From Caldicoprobacter algeriensis (GTDB lineage Bacteria; Bacillota; Clostridia; Caldicoprobacterales; Caldicoprobacteraceae), in contig NZ_JAHUQD010000001.1 in NCBI RefSeq assembly GCF_023838525.1, forward strand, positions 124,001 through 188,000: a stretch of DNA of 64,000 bases. The letters run 5' to 3'. Below, piece after piece: positions 54,058-64,000 of this stretch. Within the stretch, counting starts at the first letter, position 1; each line of letters opens with the position of its first letter. The translations under genes and the position numbers were made by a program. The notes under the pieces are model-generated. The model saw only the letters and a list, made by a program, of their open reading frames with translations, was not told where the DNA came from and made no database searches.

Positions 54058-54936
54058 TTACTCGATGTTTTGAACCTGTTCCCTTATCTTCTCTATCTCA
54101 CTCTTTATATCAACCACAAGGTTAATTATGGTCAAATCATTTGCTTTAGAGCCGATGGTATTGACCTCCCGGTTCATCTCCTGGACCAGGAAATCAAGCC
54201 GCCTGCCTATCGGCTCGGTAGATTCCAGAGCATCTCTGAACTGTTCGAGATGGCTGAAGAGCCTCACTATCTCCTCGGTTATGTTGCACCTTTCGGCAAA
54301 GTACACCACTTCCATATTAAAGCGGTTCTCGTCCAGCTCTGAACCCTGAAGCAGGTCTTTGAGCCGGTTTCTCAGCTTTTCGCGGTACTCATCCACAACT
54401 TGAGGAGCTCGCTGCTCGATGCATTTCAACATGGATTCTACTTTCTTTATGCGCTCCAGCAGATCGCCCTTTAAGTTTTCTCCCTCTTTCCTGCGCATCT
54501 CCTTTGCTTCGTGGAGTACCTGTTCCATAAGAGCCCTTGCCATCTGCCTGAGCGCTTCCTGGTCCTCTTCCACTTCGTTGACGACGAAAGCATCAGGAAT
54601 ATTGAGCAACGATGATACGGAAATATCATTTCGCAAGTTATACTCCTGCGCCAGTTTATTAAAGCATGCCAGATAAGCCTCCACAAGAGGTTGGTTGACC
54701 TGTACGTCCACCGCATCGCTTCGCTGGCTAGAGTAGCTTACGGTTACTTCCACCCTCCCTCTTGCCAGATGCTGCTGAACCATGCTCCTTATATCCTCTT
54801 CAAGGAACGACAGAGTGCGTGGCAGTTTGACATAGACATCTAAAAAACGGTGATTTAGCGTCTTTATTTCTATAGACATCTCTCTGCCCTGTTCTTCTAT
54901 CTTGCCTCTGCCAAATCCCGTCATGCTGTAGATCAT
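54058..54936 (-). CDS. YicC-like endoribonuclease
   Basis: 292 residues from the ATG at 54936 (IYSMTGFGRG...), with GGAGACGG upstream; the start at 54975 adds an untypical tail. Family motifs: the opening SMTGFGR, IEIKTLNHRFLDVYVKLP, the central helical region, and the C-terminal RRLDFLVQEMNREVNTIGSK. YicC proteins are RNases acting on small RNAs and mRNAs. First gene of the remA-gmk-rpoZ-coaBC operon; a TATAAT at 55073-55068 probably belongs to its promoter, giving a leader of about 125 bases. Confidence 0.93.
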   Translation of the reverse strand: MIYSMTGFGRGKIEEQGREMSIEIKTLNHRFLDVYVKLPRTLSFLEEDIRSMVQQHLARGRVEVTVSYSSQRSDAVDVQVNQPLVEAYLACFNKLAQEYNLRNDISVSSLLNIPDAFVVNEVEEDQEALRQMARALMEQVLHEAKEMRRKEGENLKGDLLERIKKVESMLKCIEQRAPQVVDEYREKLRNRLKDLLQGSELDENRFNMEVVYFAERCNITEEIVRLFSHLEQFRDALESTEPIGRRLDFLVQEMNREVNTIGSKANDLTIINLVVDIKSEIEKIREQVQNIE

Positions 54937-55124
54937 ACTTACCGTCTCCGTTTCTTCGTTTTGTATTATAGTCATGAAATTCCCAAATTATGACGGATTT
55001 ATAAGACCAGTTTTCAAAATTTAGACCATTCAATCTGTATAATACAGCTATCGCAGGTTCAATCAGTATTATAACACAAATTACATCCGTTAAAAACCGG
55101 CTTTTTACCCCGTTTTGAGGAGAT

Positions 55125-56114
55125 TTATGTAAAACGCAGCGCTTTATAAAGCTGGTCGGCACCTGGTGGGTCAAGAGGAATGCGCCCCTCTTCGGTCAAC
55201 AGCCATTTAGCGGTGTCATCTATAACCCTGCCTACAACAGCAGCCTCGATGCCGTTGGCGTTGAGAAACTCGACAAGTTTCTCCCCTTCTGGCGTCACTA
55301 TAACCATGCAGCCGCTCGAGATAAGCCTCAAAGGGTCTATATCGAAGAAGCGGCAGATGGCTGCAGTCTCAGTAGCTACGGGTATCCGCCTTATATCTAT
55401 CTCAACCCCTTTACTCATAGCCTCGCTGATCTCCCATATGGCTCCCAGCACACCGCCTTCGGTTGCATCGTGCATTCCGTGTACGCCAAAAGAACTGGCA
55501 AGCCTGCCCTCTTTCACGACGCTAATGCATTTTATAAAATCCTTGGCCCTTTGAACCAGCTTCTCAGGAAAATGGCGCGACAACAGGTCTTCTCTGTCAT
55601 GCGCTAAAATGGCTGTGCCCTCCATGCCTGCTTTTTTGGTAATCACTATGTCGTCTCCGGCTTGAGCGCTTGCAAATGATACCACCTTTTCTTTCCTGAC
55701 CCTGCCAATGGCTGTGAGGCACAGTACCATCCTGGAAACAGCGTCTGTAACCTCTGTATGGCCGCCCAGAATATCTATATCAAGCTCCCGGGCCGCACGT
55801 TCGGCATCTACCACCACCTGCTCAATGTCTGCAGCCTCAGCATCCGGTGGAGCCAAAACGGTCAGCGTCACCCCTACTACTTCGGCACCAGTGGTCACTA
55901 TATCGTTGCAGCAAATGTGAACCCCTATGTATCCCACTTGGCTAGACGCCCCAGTTATCGGGTCACTTGAAATTATACACAACTCCTCACCAAAATCCAA
56001 TATGCTGCAGTCCCTGCCTATACCCGGCCCCAGCAATACATCTTTGCGTTTAATTGTTAACTTCGAAATAATCTGATTTTTTAAGAATTCATTTGATATT
56101 TTGCCTATATTCAC
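55125..56114 (-). CDS. AIR-synthase-related protein, HypE-like
   Basis: 329 residues of the PurM/HypE/SelD fold. GPGIGRDCSILDFG, the N-terminal ATP loop, CCNDIVTTGAEVVGVTLTVLAPPD, DILGGHTEVTDAV, and the C-terminal HDATEGGVLGAIWEI and SSGCMVIVTPEG are typical. It ends KALRFT without the PRIC tail that carries the cyanide ligand in true HypE, so it is not the hydrogenase maturation enzyme. This subfamily occurs alone in many anaerobes; its substrate is unknown. Confidence 0.88.
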   Translation of the reverse strand: MNIGKISNEFLKNQIISKLTIKRKDVLLGPGIGRDCSILDFGEELCIISSDPITGASSQVGYIGVHICCNDIVTTGAEVVGVTLTVLAPPDAEAADIEQVVVDAERAARELDIDILGGHTEVTDAVSRMVLCLTAIGRVRKEKVVSFASAQAGDDIVITKKAGMEGTAILAHDREDLLSRHFPEKLVQRAKDFIKCISVVKEGRLASSFGVHGMHDATEGGVLGAIWEISEAMSKGVEIDIRRIPVATETAAICRFFDIDPLRLISSGCMVIVTPEGEKLVEFLNANGIEAAVVGRVIDDTAKWLLTEEGRIPLDPPGADQLYKALRFT

Positions 56115-56235
56115 GTCTTTCCTCCGTTTAACACATTATATCTTTAAATATTTGCTTATAATATTGTACCACTATTTAACTGAAAGTCAAACAGTTTTTA
56201 TTTTACAAAAAGCCTATGGTTTTTTCTGAAGTCAA

Positions 56236-56263
56236 AAAAAGAGCGGGCTTCTATCAAGCCCGC
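56236..56263 (-). terminator. Terminator of the amidase gene
   Basis: Arms GCGGGCTT / AAGCCCGC with a 5-base loop, then CTTTTTTTGAC on the minus strand, eight bases after the stop. Confidence 0.85.
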
Positions 56264-56271
56264 TTCCATAA

Positions 56272-59043
56272 CTATCTCTTATAATACTCCACGATTCCCT
56301 TGTATATGCCGGCAGCCACGTCCTCACGGGTCTGTTCCTTTATCAACAATGCCCTGTCATTGGGGTTGTTGATAAAGCCTACCTCCACCAGTACCGAAAT
56401 CACGTTATTTTCCCTGAGCACGCTGAAATCGGCCTTGTATGGGACGGTATATTTCTTGGAGAAATTGGTGGTAGCGTTGAGCTGCTGCAGTAAAACTTTT
56501 GCAAACCTCTCTCTTTCTGCGGCATTGTATCCCTTGTAGTACTCTACATTTACGCCGTATGTACCGTTATAGGCGTATGGCCCGTTATCCCTGTAAAATA
56601 CGCTGATTCCTGACGCTGAAGTCTGGTCACCATCACCTGGAGTAGAGTTGCAGTGCAGGGAAATAAACAGATAGTTATCCTGGTATTTCTGGCGCGTAAG
56701 GTCGAACACCTCAACCAAATCGGGAGTTGCGTACCTCTTGCCGTTTACCATCTGCTCTGCGTATATATCCACTCTGTCGGTCATCCCTGGATTGTCCAAA
56801 TATACCTTAAACTGCTGGATCCTGGTGCTTAAGATTGAAATTTGCTCCTCCTTAGCCGCTATCTCTTCCTCCAGGGCCTTTTTCTCTTGCTCGAGAACAG
56901 GGAGCTTGTCTTCAATTTGCGATATTATCTCTCCAATACCTTTCTCGATATCTACAAGGTTAGCTATATCTGCCTTCATCTTGTCGATACTTTGTTTAAC
57001 ACCTTCCAAATCTGCATTAATTTTATCCTCTTCTGCCAGCGCTTTATCCAAATCGGCCTGACTTTCAGGAAGTCCCAGCTCTTCGGCCAGCTTTTCTACA
57101 TCTTGCTGCAATTGTGCTAATTGTTCTTCTAAATCTGAAATCTGGGCATCCACCTGAGCCAGCTGCTCTTCTAAGGATTTTTTACGCGCTAGAAGTTCTT
57201 TCACCTGCGGCAGATCTTCGTTGATGATCTGATTGATCGGGCCGATCACAGGTTCCTTCACTGCCTCATCAATTTCCAGATCATTCACCATATTTGCTAA
57301 ATCACCAATATCCTGGCCGAACTTCTCTGCTGCTTGTGTAGCTTTCGCAACGTCATTCTCATTAAGAGCTGTGTTGACTGCTTCCAGATCCACCTTCACT
57401 TTATTGAACTGTTCAAGCAGTGCAGCTTTCTTCTCCTGCTCTACCTCTAAGGCGGTCAATGCAGCATTCAGGCTTTGAACATCCCCATTGAGCTTGGACG
57501 TATCGATGACGATGGCTTGGTATTCCTGCATAAGTGCATCTCTTTGTGCTGTCAGGTCCTCCAGCTGTTTCGCCACATCACTTACCTGCTGCTCCTTCTG
57601 CAAGTATTCCTCGTACTTTTCAATAAGCTCCAACTTACCTTGAAGTTCATTCAGCCGTACTTCATACTGCGGGAGGTTTGCCTTGGCAAACTCCAATTTG
57701 CTTATTTGCTCTTCCTTAACCTGCTTTGCCTCTACAGCTGCATCCCTATCCTTCTTCACTGCAGCCAGCTCGGTCTGAAGAATATGGGTGTTTACCAAAG
57801 CCGACCGGTAAAACAGGGAATAATACCTATCATCGGATCTGGTAAGTATCACCGTGGCACCGGCTTCTTCCAGTATACGTTTGAGCCTCAAAGCCATATC
57901 AAGAACCATGTCCTTTTCCTTCACCAGGCCATAGCCTTGATGCTCTTTAGTGGCACCTGGGTCGGTCCCACCATGCCCGGCATCCACAAATATTACCTTG
58001 CCGGTCAACGCCCCCGGCGTACCGTGGAACTGCGTAAAACCGGGTTCAGGCTGCGGTTCAGGTTGTGGCTGTGGTTGTGGTTCCGGCTCAGGCTTTGGTT
58101 CTGGCTTGGGCTCAGGTTGTGGCTGCGGCTGCAGTTGCGGTTGTGGATTCTGTGGCGGCTGTACCGGGAACAGCTTTGCAATGGTCTTAGGCCCTACTAT
58201 GCCGTCCACTGCCAGGCCGTTGTCCCTCTGGAAGGCCATCACCGCTTGCCGCGTCCTGGAGCCAAACACCCCATCAGCTGCACCGCAGTTGTACCCCAGC
58301 TCGTTCAGCCGCCTTTGCAGCGTCACAACCTGACTTCCCCTGCTGCCAAGCCTCAACGTCGTGGTGATTGGCGGAGTAGCATTCTGGTTGCCATTTTCGC
58401 TGCCTCCGCTGGTTTGCTTATCATTAGACGGCGGTGCAGAAGGCTCAGGATTTTGATTCTGTGGCGGATTATTTACTGCAAACAGCTTTGCAATGGTCTT
58501 AGGCCCTACTATGCCGTCCACTGCCAGGCCGTTGTCCCTCTGGAAGACCATCACCGCTTGCCGCGTCCTGGAGCCAAACACCCCATCAGCTGCACCGCAG
58601 TTGTATCCCAGCTCGTTCAGCCGCCTTTGCAGCGTCACAACCTGACTTCCCCTGCTGCCAAGCCTCAACGTCGTGGTGATTGGGGCGCTTGAGCTTTCGC
58701 TTCGCGACGGCGGCTCTGGTGCAGGTGCAGATGATGAGCCACTGCTTCCTGTAGAGCCGGATAAAACCTCCACTAGCTTGCCCAGCGTTGCCGAACCGGC
58801 TATGCCATCCTGTTTCAGACCGTAGGCTTTTTGGAAGCTCCTGACAGCTGCTTCGGTTTGAGGCCCAAAAATACCATCAGCACTACCCTGCAAAAAACCC
58901 AGCTTAATGAGCTGCTGCTGAAGCTGCTGAACAGCCGCGCCGCGGCTACCTCGCCTCAACAGAGTAGCCCCCGAAGCTTGCTGTGGGAGTAGTGCTGATA
59001 GCATGAGTACAACCAGCAGACATGCCAAAACTCGTCTACCCAA
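56272..59043 (-). CDS. N-acetylmuramoyl-L-alanine amidase with three peptidoglycan-binding domains and a coiled-coil insert
   Basis: 923 residues. Signal peptide 1-26; peptidoglycan-binding_1 domains at about 28-92, 123-190 and 227-294, the last two almost identical; a P/Q/E-rich linker 295-335. Amidase_3 then starts (KVIFVDAGHGGTDPG, H357; E376) but is broken after residue about 413 by some 340 residues of coiled coil (to about 755). It resumes with YLFISLHCNS (H797) and ends with LVEVGFINNP (E887). All four zinc and catalytic residues are present, so the two halves probably fold together with the helices protruding. It should cleave the stem peptide from glycan strands outside the cell. The coil may regulate it or bind an EnvC/FtsX-like partner (inference). 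Confidence 0.9.
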   Translation of the reverse strand: MGRRVLACLLVVLMLSALLPQQASGATLLRRGSRGAAVQQLQQQLIKLGFLQGSADGIFGPQTEAAVRSFQKAYGLKQDGIAGSATLGKLVEVLSGSTGSSGSSSAPAPEPPSRSESSSAPITTTLRLGSRGSQVVTLQRRLNELGYNCGAADGVFGSRTRQAVMVFQRDNGLAVDGIVGPKTIAKLFAVNNPPQNQNPEPSAPPSNDKQTSGGSENGNQNATPPITTTLRLGSRGSQVVTLQRRLNELGYNCGAADGVFGSRTRQAVMAFQRDNGLAVDGIVGPKTIAKLFPVQPPQNPQPQLQPQPQPEPKPEPKPEPEPQPQPQPEPQPEPGFTQFHGTPGALTGKVIFVDAGHGGTDPGATKEHQGYGLVKEKDMVLDMALRLKRILEEAGATVILTRSDDRYYSLFYRSALVNTHILQTELAAVKKDRDAAVEAKQVKEEQISKLEFAKANLPQYEVRLNELQGKLELIEKYEEYLQKEQQVSDVAKQLEDLTAQRDALMQEYQAIVIDTSKLNGDVQSLNAALTALEVEQEKKAALLEQFNKVKVDLEAVNTALNENDVAKATQAAEKFGQDIGDLANMVNDLEIDEAVKEPVIGPINQIINEDLPQVKELLARKKSLEEQLAQVDAQISDLEEQLAQLQQDVEKLAEELGLPESQADLDKALAEEDKINADLEGVKQSIDKMKADIANLVDIEKGIGEIISQIEDKLPVLEQEKKALEEEIAAKEEQISILSTRIQQFKVYLDNPGMTDRVDIYAEQMVNGKRYATPDLVEVFDLTRQKYQDNYLFISLHCNSTPGDGDQTSASGISVFYRDNGPYAYNGTYGVNVEYYKGYNAAERERFAKVLLQQLNATTNFSKKYTVPYKADFSVLRENNVISVLVEVGFINNPNDRALLIKEQTREDVAAGIYKGIVEYYKR
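58169..58371. repeat. Direct repeat, copy 1 (peptidoglycan-binding domain 3)
   Basis: 203 bp, nearly identical to 58481-58683 with only about two differences seen (58235 region and 58304 region). It encodes the third peptidoglycan-binding domain of the amidase. Confidence 0.9.
58481..58683. repeat. Direct repeat, copy 2 (peptidoglycan-binding domain 2)
   Basis: 203 bp, second copy, 312 bp away in the same direction. It encodes the second domain. The identity at the DNA level points to a recent duplication or ongoing gene conversion. The first domain (58780-58975) is diverged. Confidence 0.9.
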
Positions 59044-59171
59044 TACTTCACCCCCTTCCCCTCATTAAATTTGCAGATCATAAAACAAGAAATGACAAAT
59101 TTACCATTGTTATCTCATATTTAAACACAAATTTGTCAAAAAATCAATGATTCAAAGATAGTAAATTAGGA

Positions 59172-61187
<2,016 letters not shown>

Positions 61188-61215
61188 TTAAAGCTAAAAT
61201 TATTTCGTCTTACCA

Positions 61216-63609
61216 TTAAAGCTTTTTAAGTGGGGCCAGGTTGGCCATAAATTTTTTAATGCCACCCTGCTCAAAAGCGATCTGAATTCGAAGGTCGGCA
61301 CCCTCACCGTCCATGGCAACTACGGTCCCCACACCAAACCTCTGATGGAGAACCTTGTCCCCCAGCGCAAACCTGGGAGATGGGCCGGTTTTCTCCTTTG
61401 TCACCTTCCCGGGCAGGTTAAAGCTGACAACCGGGTCAACGCTTGTACCCTTTTTGATACCAAAATCGCCAAATTTGAATGCATATCCTTCCGTGGCCGG
61501 CTCCACCAGCTCTTCAGGGATCTCGCTTATAAACCGCGAGGGCATGCTTAGCATCGAACTGCCGTAGAGGGTCCTGTTCCGGGCATAGGAAAGATACAAC
61601 CGTTGCTTGGCCCGAGTGAGGCCCACGTAACACAGCCTGCGTTCCTCTTCCAGCTCATCCGGATTGTCCACCGACCTGGCAAGAGGGAACAGCCCCTCCT
61701 CTAAGCCCGCCATAAAGACCACCGGGAACTCCAGTCCCTTGGCGCTGTGCAGCGTCATGAGCACCACAGCCGATTCGTCCTCTCCCACCTGGTCAACGTC
61801 GGACACCAGCGCGATGTTTTCCAGGAAGTCCACCAGGTTAGCCCCCTGGTTGGCCTCTTCAAATTCCGTGGCAGCCGAGATAAACTCCTTTATATTCTCC
61901 AAACGGGCCAGGGCATCCATTGTGCCTTCTCTTTCCAGCTCGCTACGGTATCCCGTCTCTTCCAGCACCGTGTGGACAAAATCCACTATGCCCATGGTAT
62001 CCTTCAAGGCTATAAGCCGCATTATGAGGTCGACAAACGCCTTCACGCTGGCAGCAGCCCTGCCCGAAAGCACTCCATTCTTATCAAGGTCTATAGCAAC
62101 GCCAAATATGCTTTCCTCCATCTCTGCCGCCGCTCTCTCAAGCGCTTCTATCGTTGCAGGCCCTATACCCCTTTTGGGAACGTTTATTATGCGTTTCAAG
62201 CTCACGTCATCGGCCGGATTTACAATGACGCGCAGGTACGCAATCACATCCTTTATCTCTTTGCGGTCGTAAAACCGCAATCCCTTGTATATCCGGTAGG
62301 GAATGCCGTATTTTATCATGGCCTCTTCCAGCACGCGGGACTGCGCGTTCACGCGGTACAGCACCGCAAACTCTCCTGCTTTGCGCCCCTCTTGCTGCAT
62401 CAAATCCTTGATCTGGCGGCATATGAAATCAGCCTCGTCGTGTTCGTCGTATGCCTGGTATATCCGCACCTTGTCGCCATGCTTGCGCTGTGTCCACAGC
62501 CTCTTGGGCTTTCGACCTCTATTGTTCTGAATGACGCTGTTGGCCGCATCCAGTATGGTCTGGGATGAGCGATAATTCTCCTCCAGCTTGATGACGGTAG
62601 CGCTAGGGAAATCCCTCTCGAATTCCAGTATGTTTCTTATATCGGCACCTCGCCAACCGTAAATTGCCTGGTCATCATCTCCCACAGCACAGACATTCCC
62701 ATGAAACTCCGAAAGCATCTTTATAAGCATGTACTGGGCCATATTGGTGTCCTGATATTCGTCAACCAGTATGTACTGGAATTTCTTCTGATAGTAATCC
62801 AGTACATCCGGCCTCAAGCGAAACAGCTCTACGGTCTTGTTTATGAGATCGCCGAAATCCAGGGCGTTGTTCTTTTTGAGCTTGGTCTCGTAAAGCTGAT
62901 ATATGCGGCCTATATTCTCTTCCCTGAACTGCCCCCTTACCCCGTCCATGTATTCCCTCGGCCCCTCCATCTGATCCTTGAGGCGGCTTATCAAATTTCT
63001 GATCTCTTTGGGGTCATAGTATTTCTCGTTGAGATTAAGTTCCTTGATGCAATCCTTGACCACCGTCAACTGGTCGGAATCGTCGTATATAACGAAATTT
63101 CGAGAATACCCTATCTTATCGATTTCCCGCCTGAGTATCCTCACACAGGTGGAATGAAAGGTACTGACCCATATGTCATAGGCCGCTTCCCCCACCAGCT
63201 GAACTATTCTTTCTTTCATTTCTTTCGCCGCTTTATTTGTAAAGGTAATGGCCAGTATGCTGCGCGGAAAGGCAACCCGGTAGCGCAGCAGCGCAAAAAG
63301 GCGCTCGGGCAGTGGAATTACCGCACCGCTGTCCTGGCATCGGTCTATATATTCCTCCATATAAGCAATATCCTGGAGCGTCAAGTCTTTTGGTACATAG
63401 TCGCTCCCGTAAGCACAGCCGAACTTAAGCAGGTGTGCAATTCTATTTACCAGCACCGTCGTTTTGCCCGAACCGGCACCTGCCAGCACCAGCAGAGGCC
63501 CCTGTGTGGTCAGCACCGCCTTCCTCTGCATCTCGTTCAAATGCCGGTACTGCAGCTCGATTATCTTATCCCTCAGCGCACGAAATCTGCTTTTCATATC
63601 CTCTGACAT
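61216..63609 (-). CDS. pcrA: ATP-dependent DNA helicase PcrA
   Basis: 797 residues of the UvrD/Rep superfamily. Motifs: AGAGSGKTTVLVNRIAHLL (Walker A), AITFTNKAAKEMKERI, VDEYQDTN, GDDDQAIYGWRGAD, EENYRSSQTIL, TLHSAKGLEFPVVF and the final VGLTRAKQRLYLSYA. An insertion of about 40 residues lies between Walker A and motif Ia. The C-terminal Tudor-like domain (VLHQRFGVGTVVAMDG) that binds RNA polymerase is present. It acts in repair and transcription-coupled processes. Confidence 0.97.
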   Translation of the reverse strand: MSEDMKSRFRALRDKIIELQYRHLNEMQRKAVLTTQGPLLVLAGAGSGKTTVLVNRIAHLLKFGCAYGSDYVPKDLTLQDIAYMEEYIDRCQDSGAVIPLPERLFALLRYRVAFPRSILAITFTNKAAKEMKERIVQLVGEAAYDIWVSTFHSTCVRILRREIDKIGYSRNFVIYDDSDQLTVVKDCIKELNLNEKYYDPKEIRNLISRLKDQMEGPREYMDGVRGQFREENIGRIYQLYETKLKKNNALDFGDLINKTVELFRLRPDVLDYYQKKFQYILVDEYQDTNMAQYMLIKMLSEFHGNVCAVGDDDQAIYGWRGADIRNILEFERDFPSATVIKLEENYRSSQTILDAANSVIQNNRGRKPKRLWTQRKHGDKVRIYQAYDEHDEADFICRQIKDLMQQEGRKAGEFAVLYRVNAQSRVLEEAMIKYGIPYRIYKGLRFYDRKEIKDVIAYLRVIVNPADDVSLKRIINVPKRGIGPATIEALERAAAEMEESIFGVAIDLDKNGVLSGRAAASVKAFVDLIMRLIALKDTMGIVDFVHTVLEETGYRSELEREGTMDALARLENIKEFISAATEFEEANQGANLVDFLENIALVSDVDQVGEDESAVVLMTLHSAKGLEFPVVFMAGLEEGLFPLARSVDNPDELEEERRLCYVGLTRAKQRLYLSYARNRTLYGSSMLSMPSRFISEIPEELVEPATEGYAFKFGDFGIKKGTSVDPVVSFNLPGKVTKEKTGPSPRFALGDKVLHQRFGVGTVVAMDGEGADLRIQIAFEQGGIKKFMANLAPLKKL

Positions 63610-63627
63610 AAAACCTTCACCCGCTTT

Positions 63628-63933
63628 TTATCTTGATTGCTTTTTGGATATCCTGTCCAGCACGATATTATATCCATCGGATCCGTAAAGCAAAAACCTG
63701 TTTACCCGGCTTATGGTAGCGGTACTGGCCCCAGTCTTTTCAGCTATCTCGCTGTAGGTCTTCTTCTCTTTGAGCATCCTGGCCACCTCCAACCTCTGTG
63801 CCAGGGATTTGATCTCGTTCACGGTACACAGGTCCTCAAAAAAGCGGTAGCATTCCTCCATGGTCTCAAGGCTCAATATGGCCTTAAACAGCTGGTCAAC
63901 CAGTTCATCCTTGATTTTAGAACGATATTCCAT
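63628..63933 (-). CDS. TrpR-like regulator of the YerC/YecD family
   Basis: 101 residues from the ATG at 63933 (MEYRSKIKDELVDQLFKAIL). The HTH is at EIKSLAQRLEVARML..KTYSEIAEKTGASTATISRVNRFL. In Bacillus yerC lies just before pcrA and ligA, exactly as here. The target is unknown. The frame remains open upstream to the window's right edge, so a longer N-terminus cannot be excluded, but the family begins at this methionine. It lies 18 bases before pcrA. Confidence 0.92.
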   Translation of the reverse strand: MEYRSKIKDELVDQLFKAILSLETMEECYRFFEDLCTVNEIKSLAQRLEVARMLKEKKTYSEIAEKTGASTATISRVNRFLLYGSDGYNIVLDRISKKQSR

Positions 63934-64000
63934 TTCCCTGGCCCGTTCATCTAAACGGTGCAATAGCCGCACCAGTTTAGAAGGTTGGGGTATTTGTAGT

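Noticed and set aside
58169-58683. CRISPR-like repeats
   Set aside because: Only two long copies inside a coding region, in phase with protein domains; no spacer pattern and no cas genes.
57475-58692. A 405-codon plus-strand frame opposite the amidase gene
   Set aside because: It lies wholly antisense to the amidase coding region, its composition (long runs of RL, LW and LR) is the mirror of the P/Q/E linker and repeats, and it has no ribosome site. It is a shadow.

Overview
The window reads as a chromosomal segment of a spore-forming, fermentative member of the Clostridia (Firmicutes). The signs are an alpha/beta-type SASP, YlbJ and a 26-residue SpoVM, the Firmicutes block yicC-remA-gmk-rpoZ-coaBC-priA-def-fmt-rsmB-rlmN-prpC-prkC-rsgA-rpe-thiN-spoVM, a pta-ackA acetate pathway and G-rich ribosome binding sites. 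A thermophilic Mahella/Caldicoprobacter-like lineage is a guess from style only; no rRNA is present to place it. I saw no tRNA, rRNA, CRISPR array or prophage.

Layout. 1-2 kb: the end of a cupin gene, a MerR regulator with a typical 19-bp-spacer promoter, an IS66 remnant and an orphan gene tail. 1.9-12 kb (minus strand): a membrane operon with a large exported protein, an ABC ATPase, an ABC permease, a membrane coiled-coil protein, a BatA-like protein and a VWA protein. The first three genes are intact. The last three are broken by in-frame stops, a frameshift and a deletion, and the MoxR/DUF58 genes I would expect beside them are absent. 12-14.3 kb: a graveyard with collapsed pieces of a sugar-alcohol operon, a truncated SUFU-like gene and a frameshifted unknown gene. 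14.3-18.2 kb: an ECF transporter S component behind a structured leader, and a P-type cation ATPase behind a yybP-ykoY (Mn2+) riboswitch with an overlapping terminator. 18.2-21.6 kb (plus strand): Fur-controlled feoA-feoB, a tiny cysteine-rich protein and sfsA. 21.6-26.9 kb: an esterase, an ABC exporter pair and a complete IS200/IS605 element (TnpA + TnpB). 27-34.4 kb: ackA-pta, tmcAL, a patatin-like protein, ylbJ, a coiled-coil protein, coaD, rsmD. 34.7-40.4 kb: SASP, recG, a FakA-like DAK protein, Asp23, rpmB, spoVM and a small membrane protein. 40.4-56 kb: a dense minus-strand housekeeping operon from an AIR-synthase-like gene to thiN, many genes overlapping by a few bases. 56-64 kb: a large cell-wall amidase, ligA, pcrA and a YerC-like regulator.

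The housekeeping half is ordinary and gene-dense. The first 14 kb is eroding. The points most worth a second look are the Amidase_3 domain split by a long coiled coil, the decayed VWA/ABC cluster, the orphan structured leader of the ECF S component, the cysteine-rich protein after feoB, and the TnpB without a glutamate at the usual RuvC-II position.
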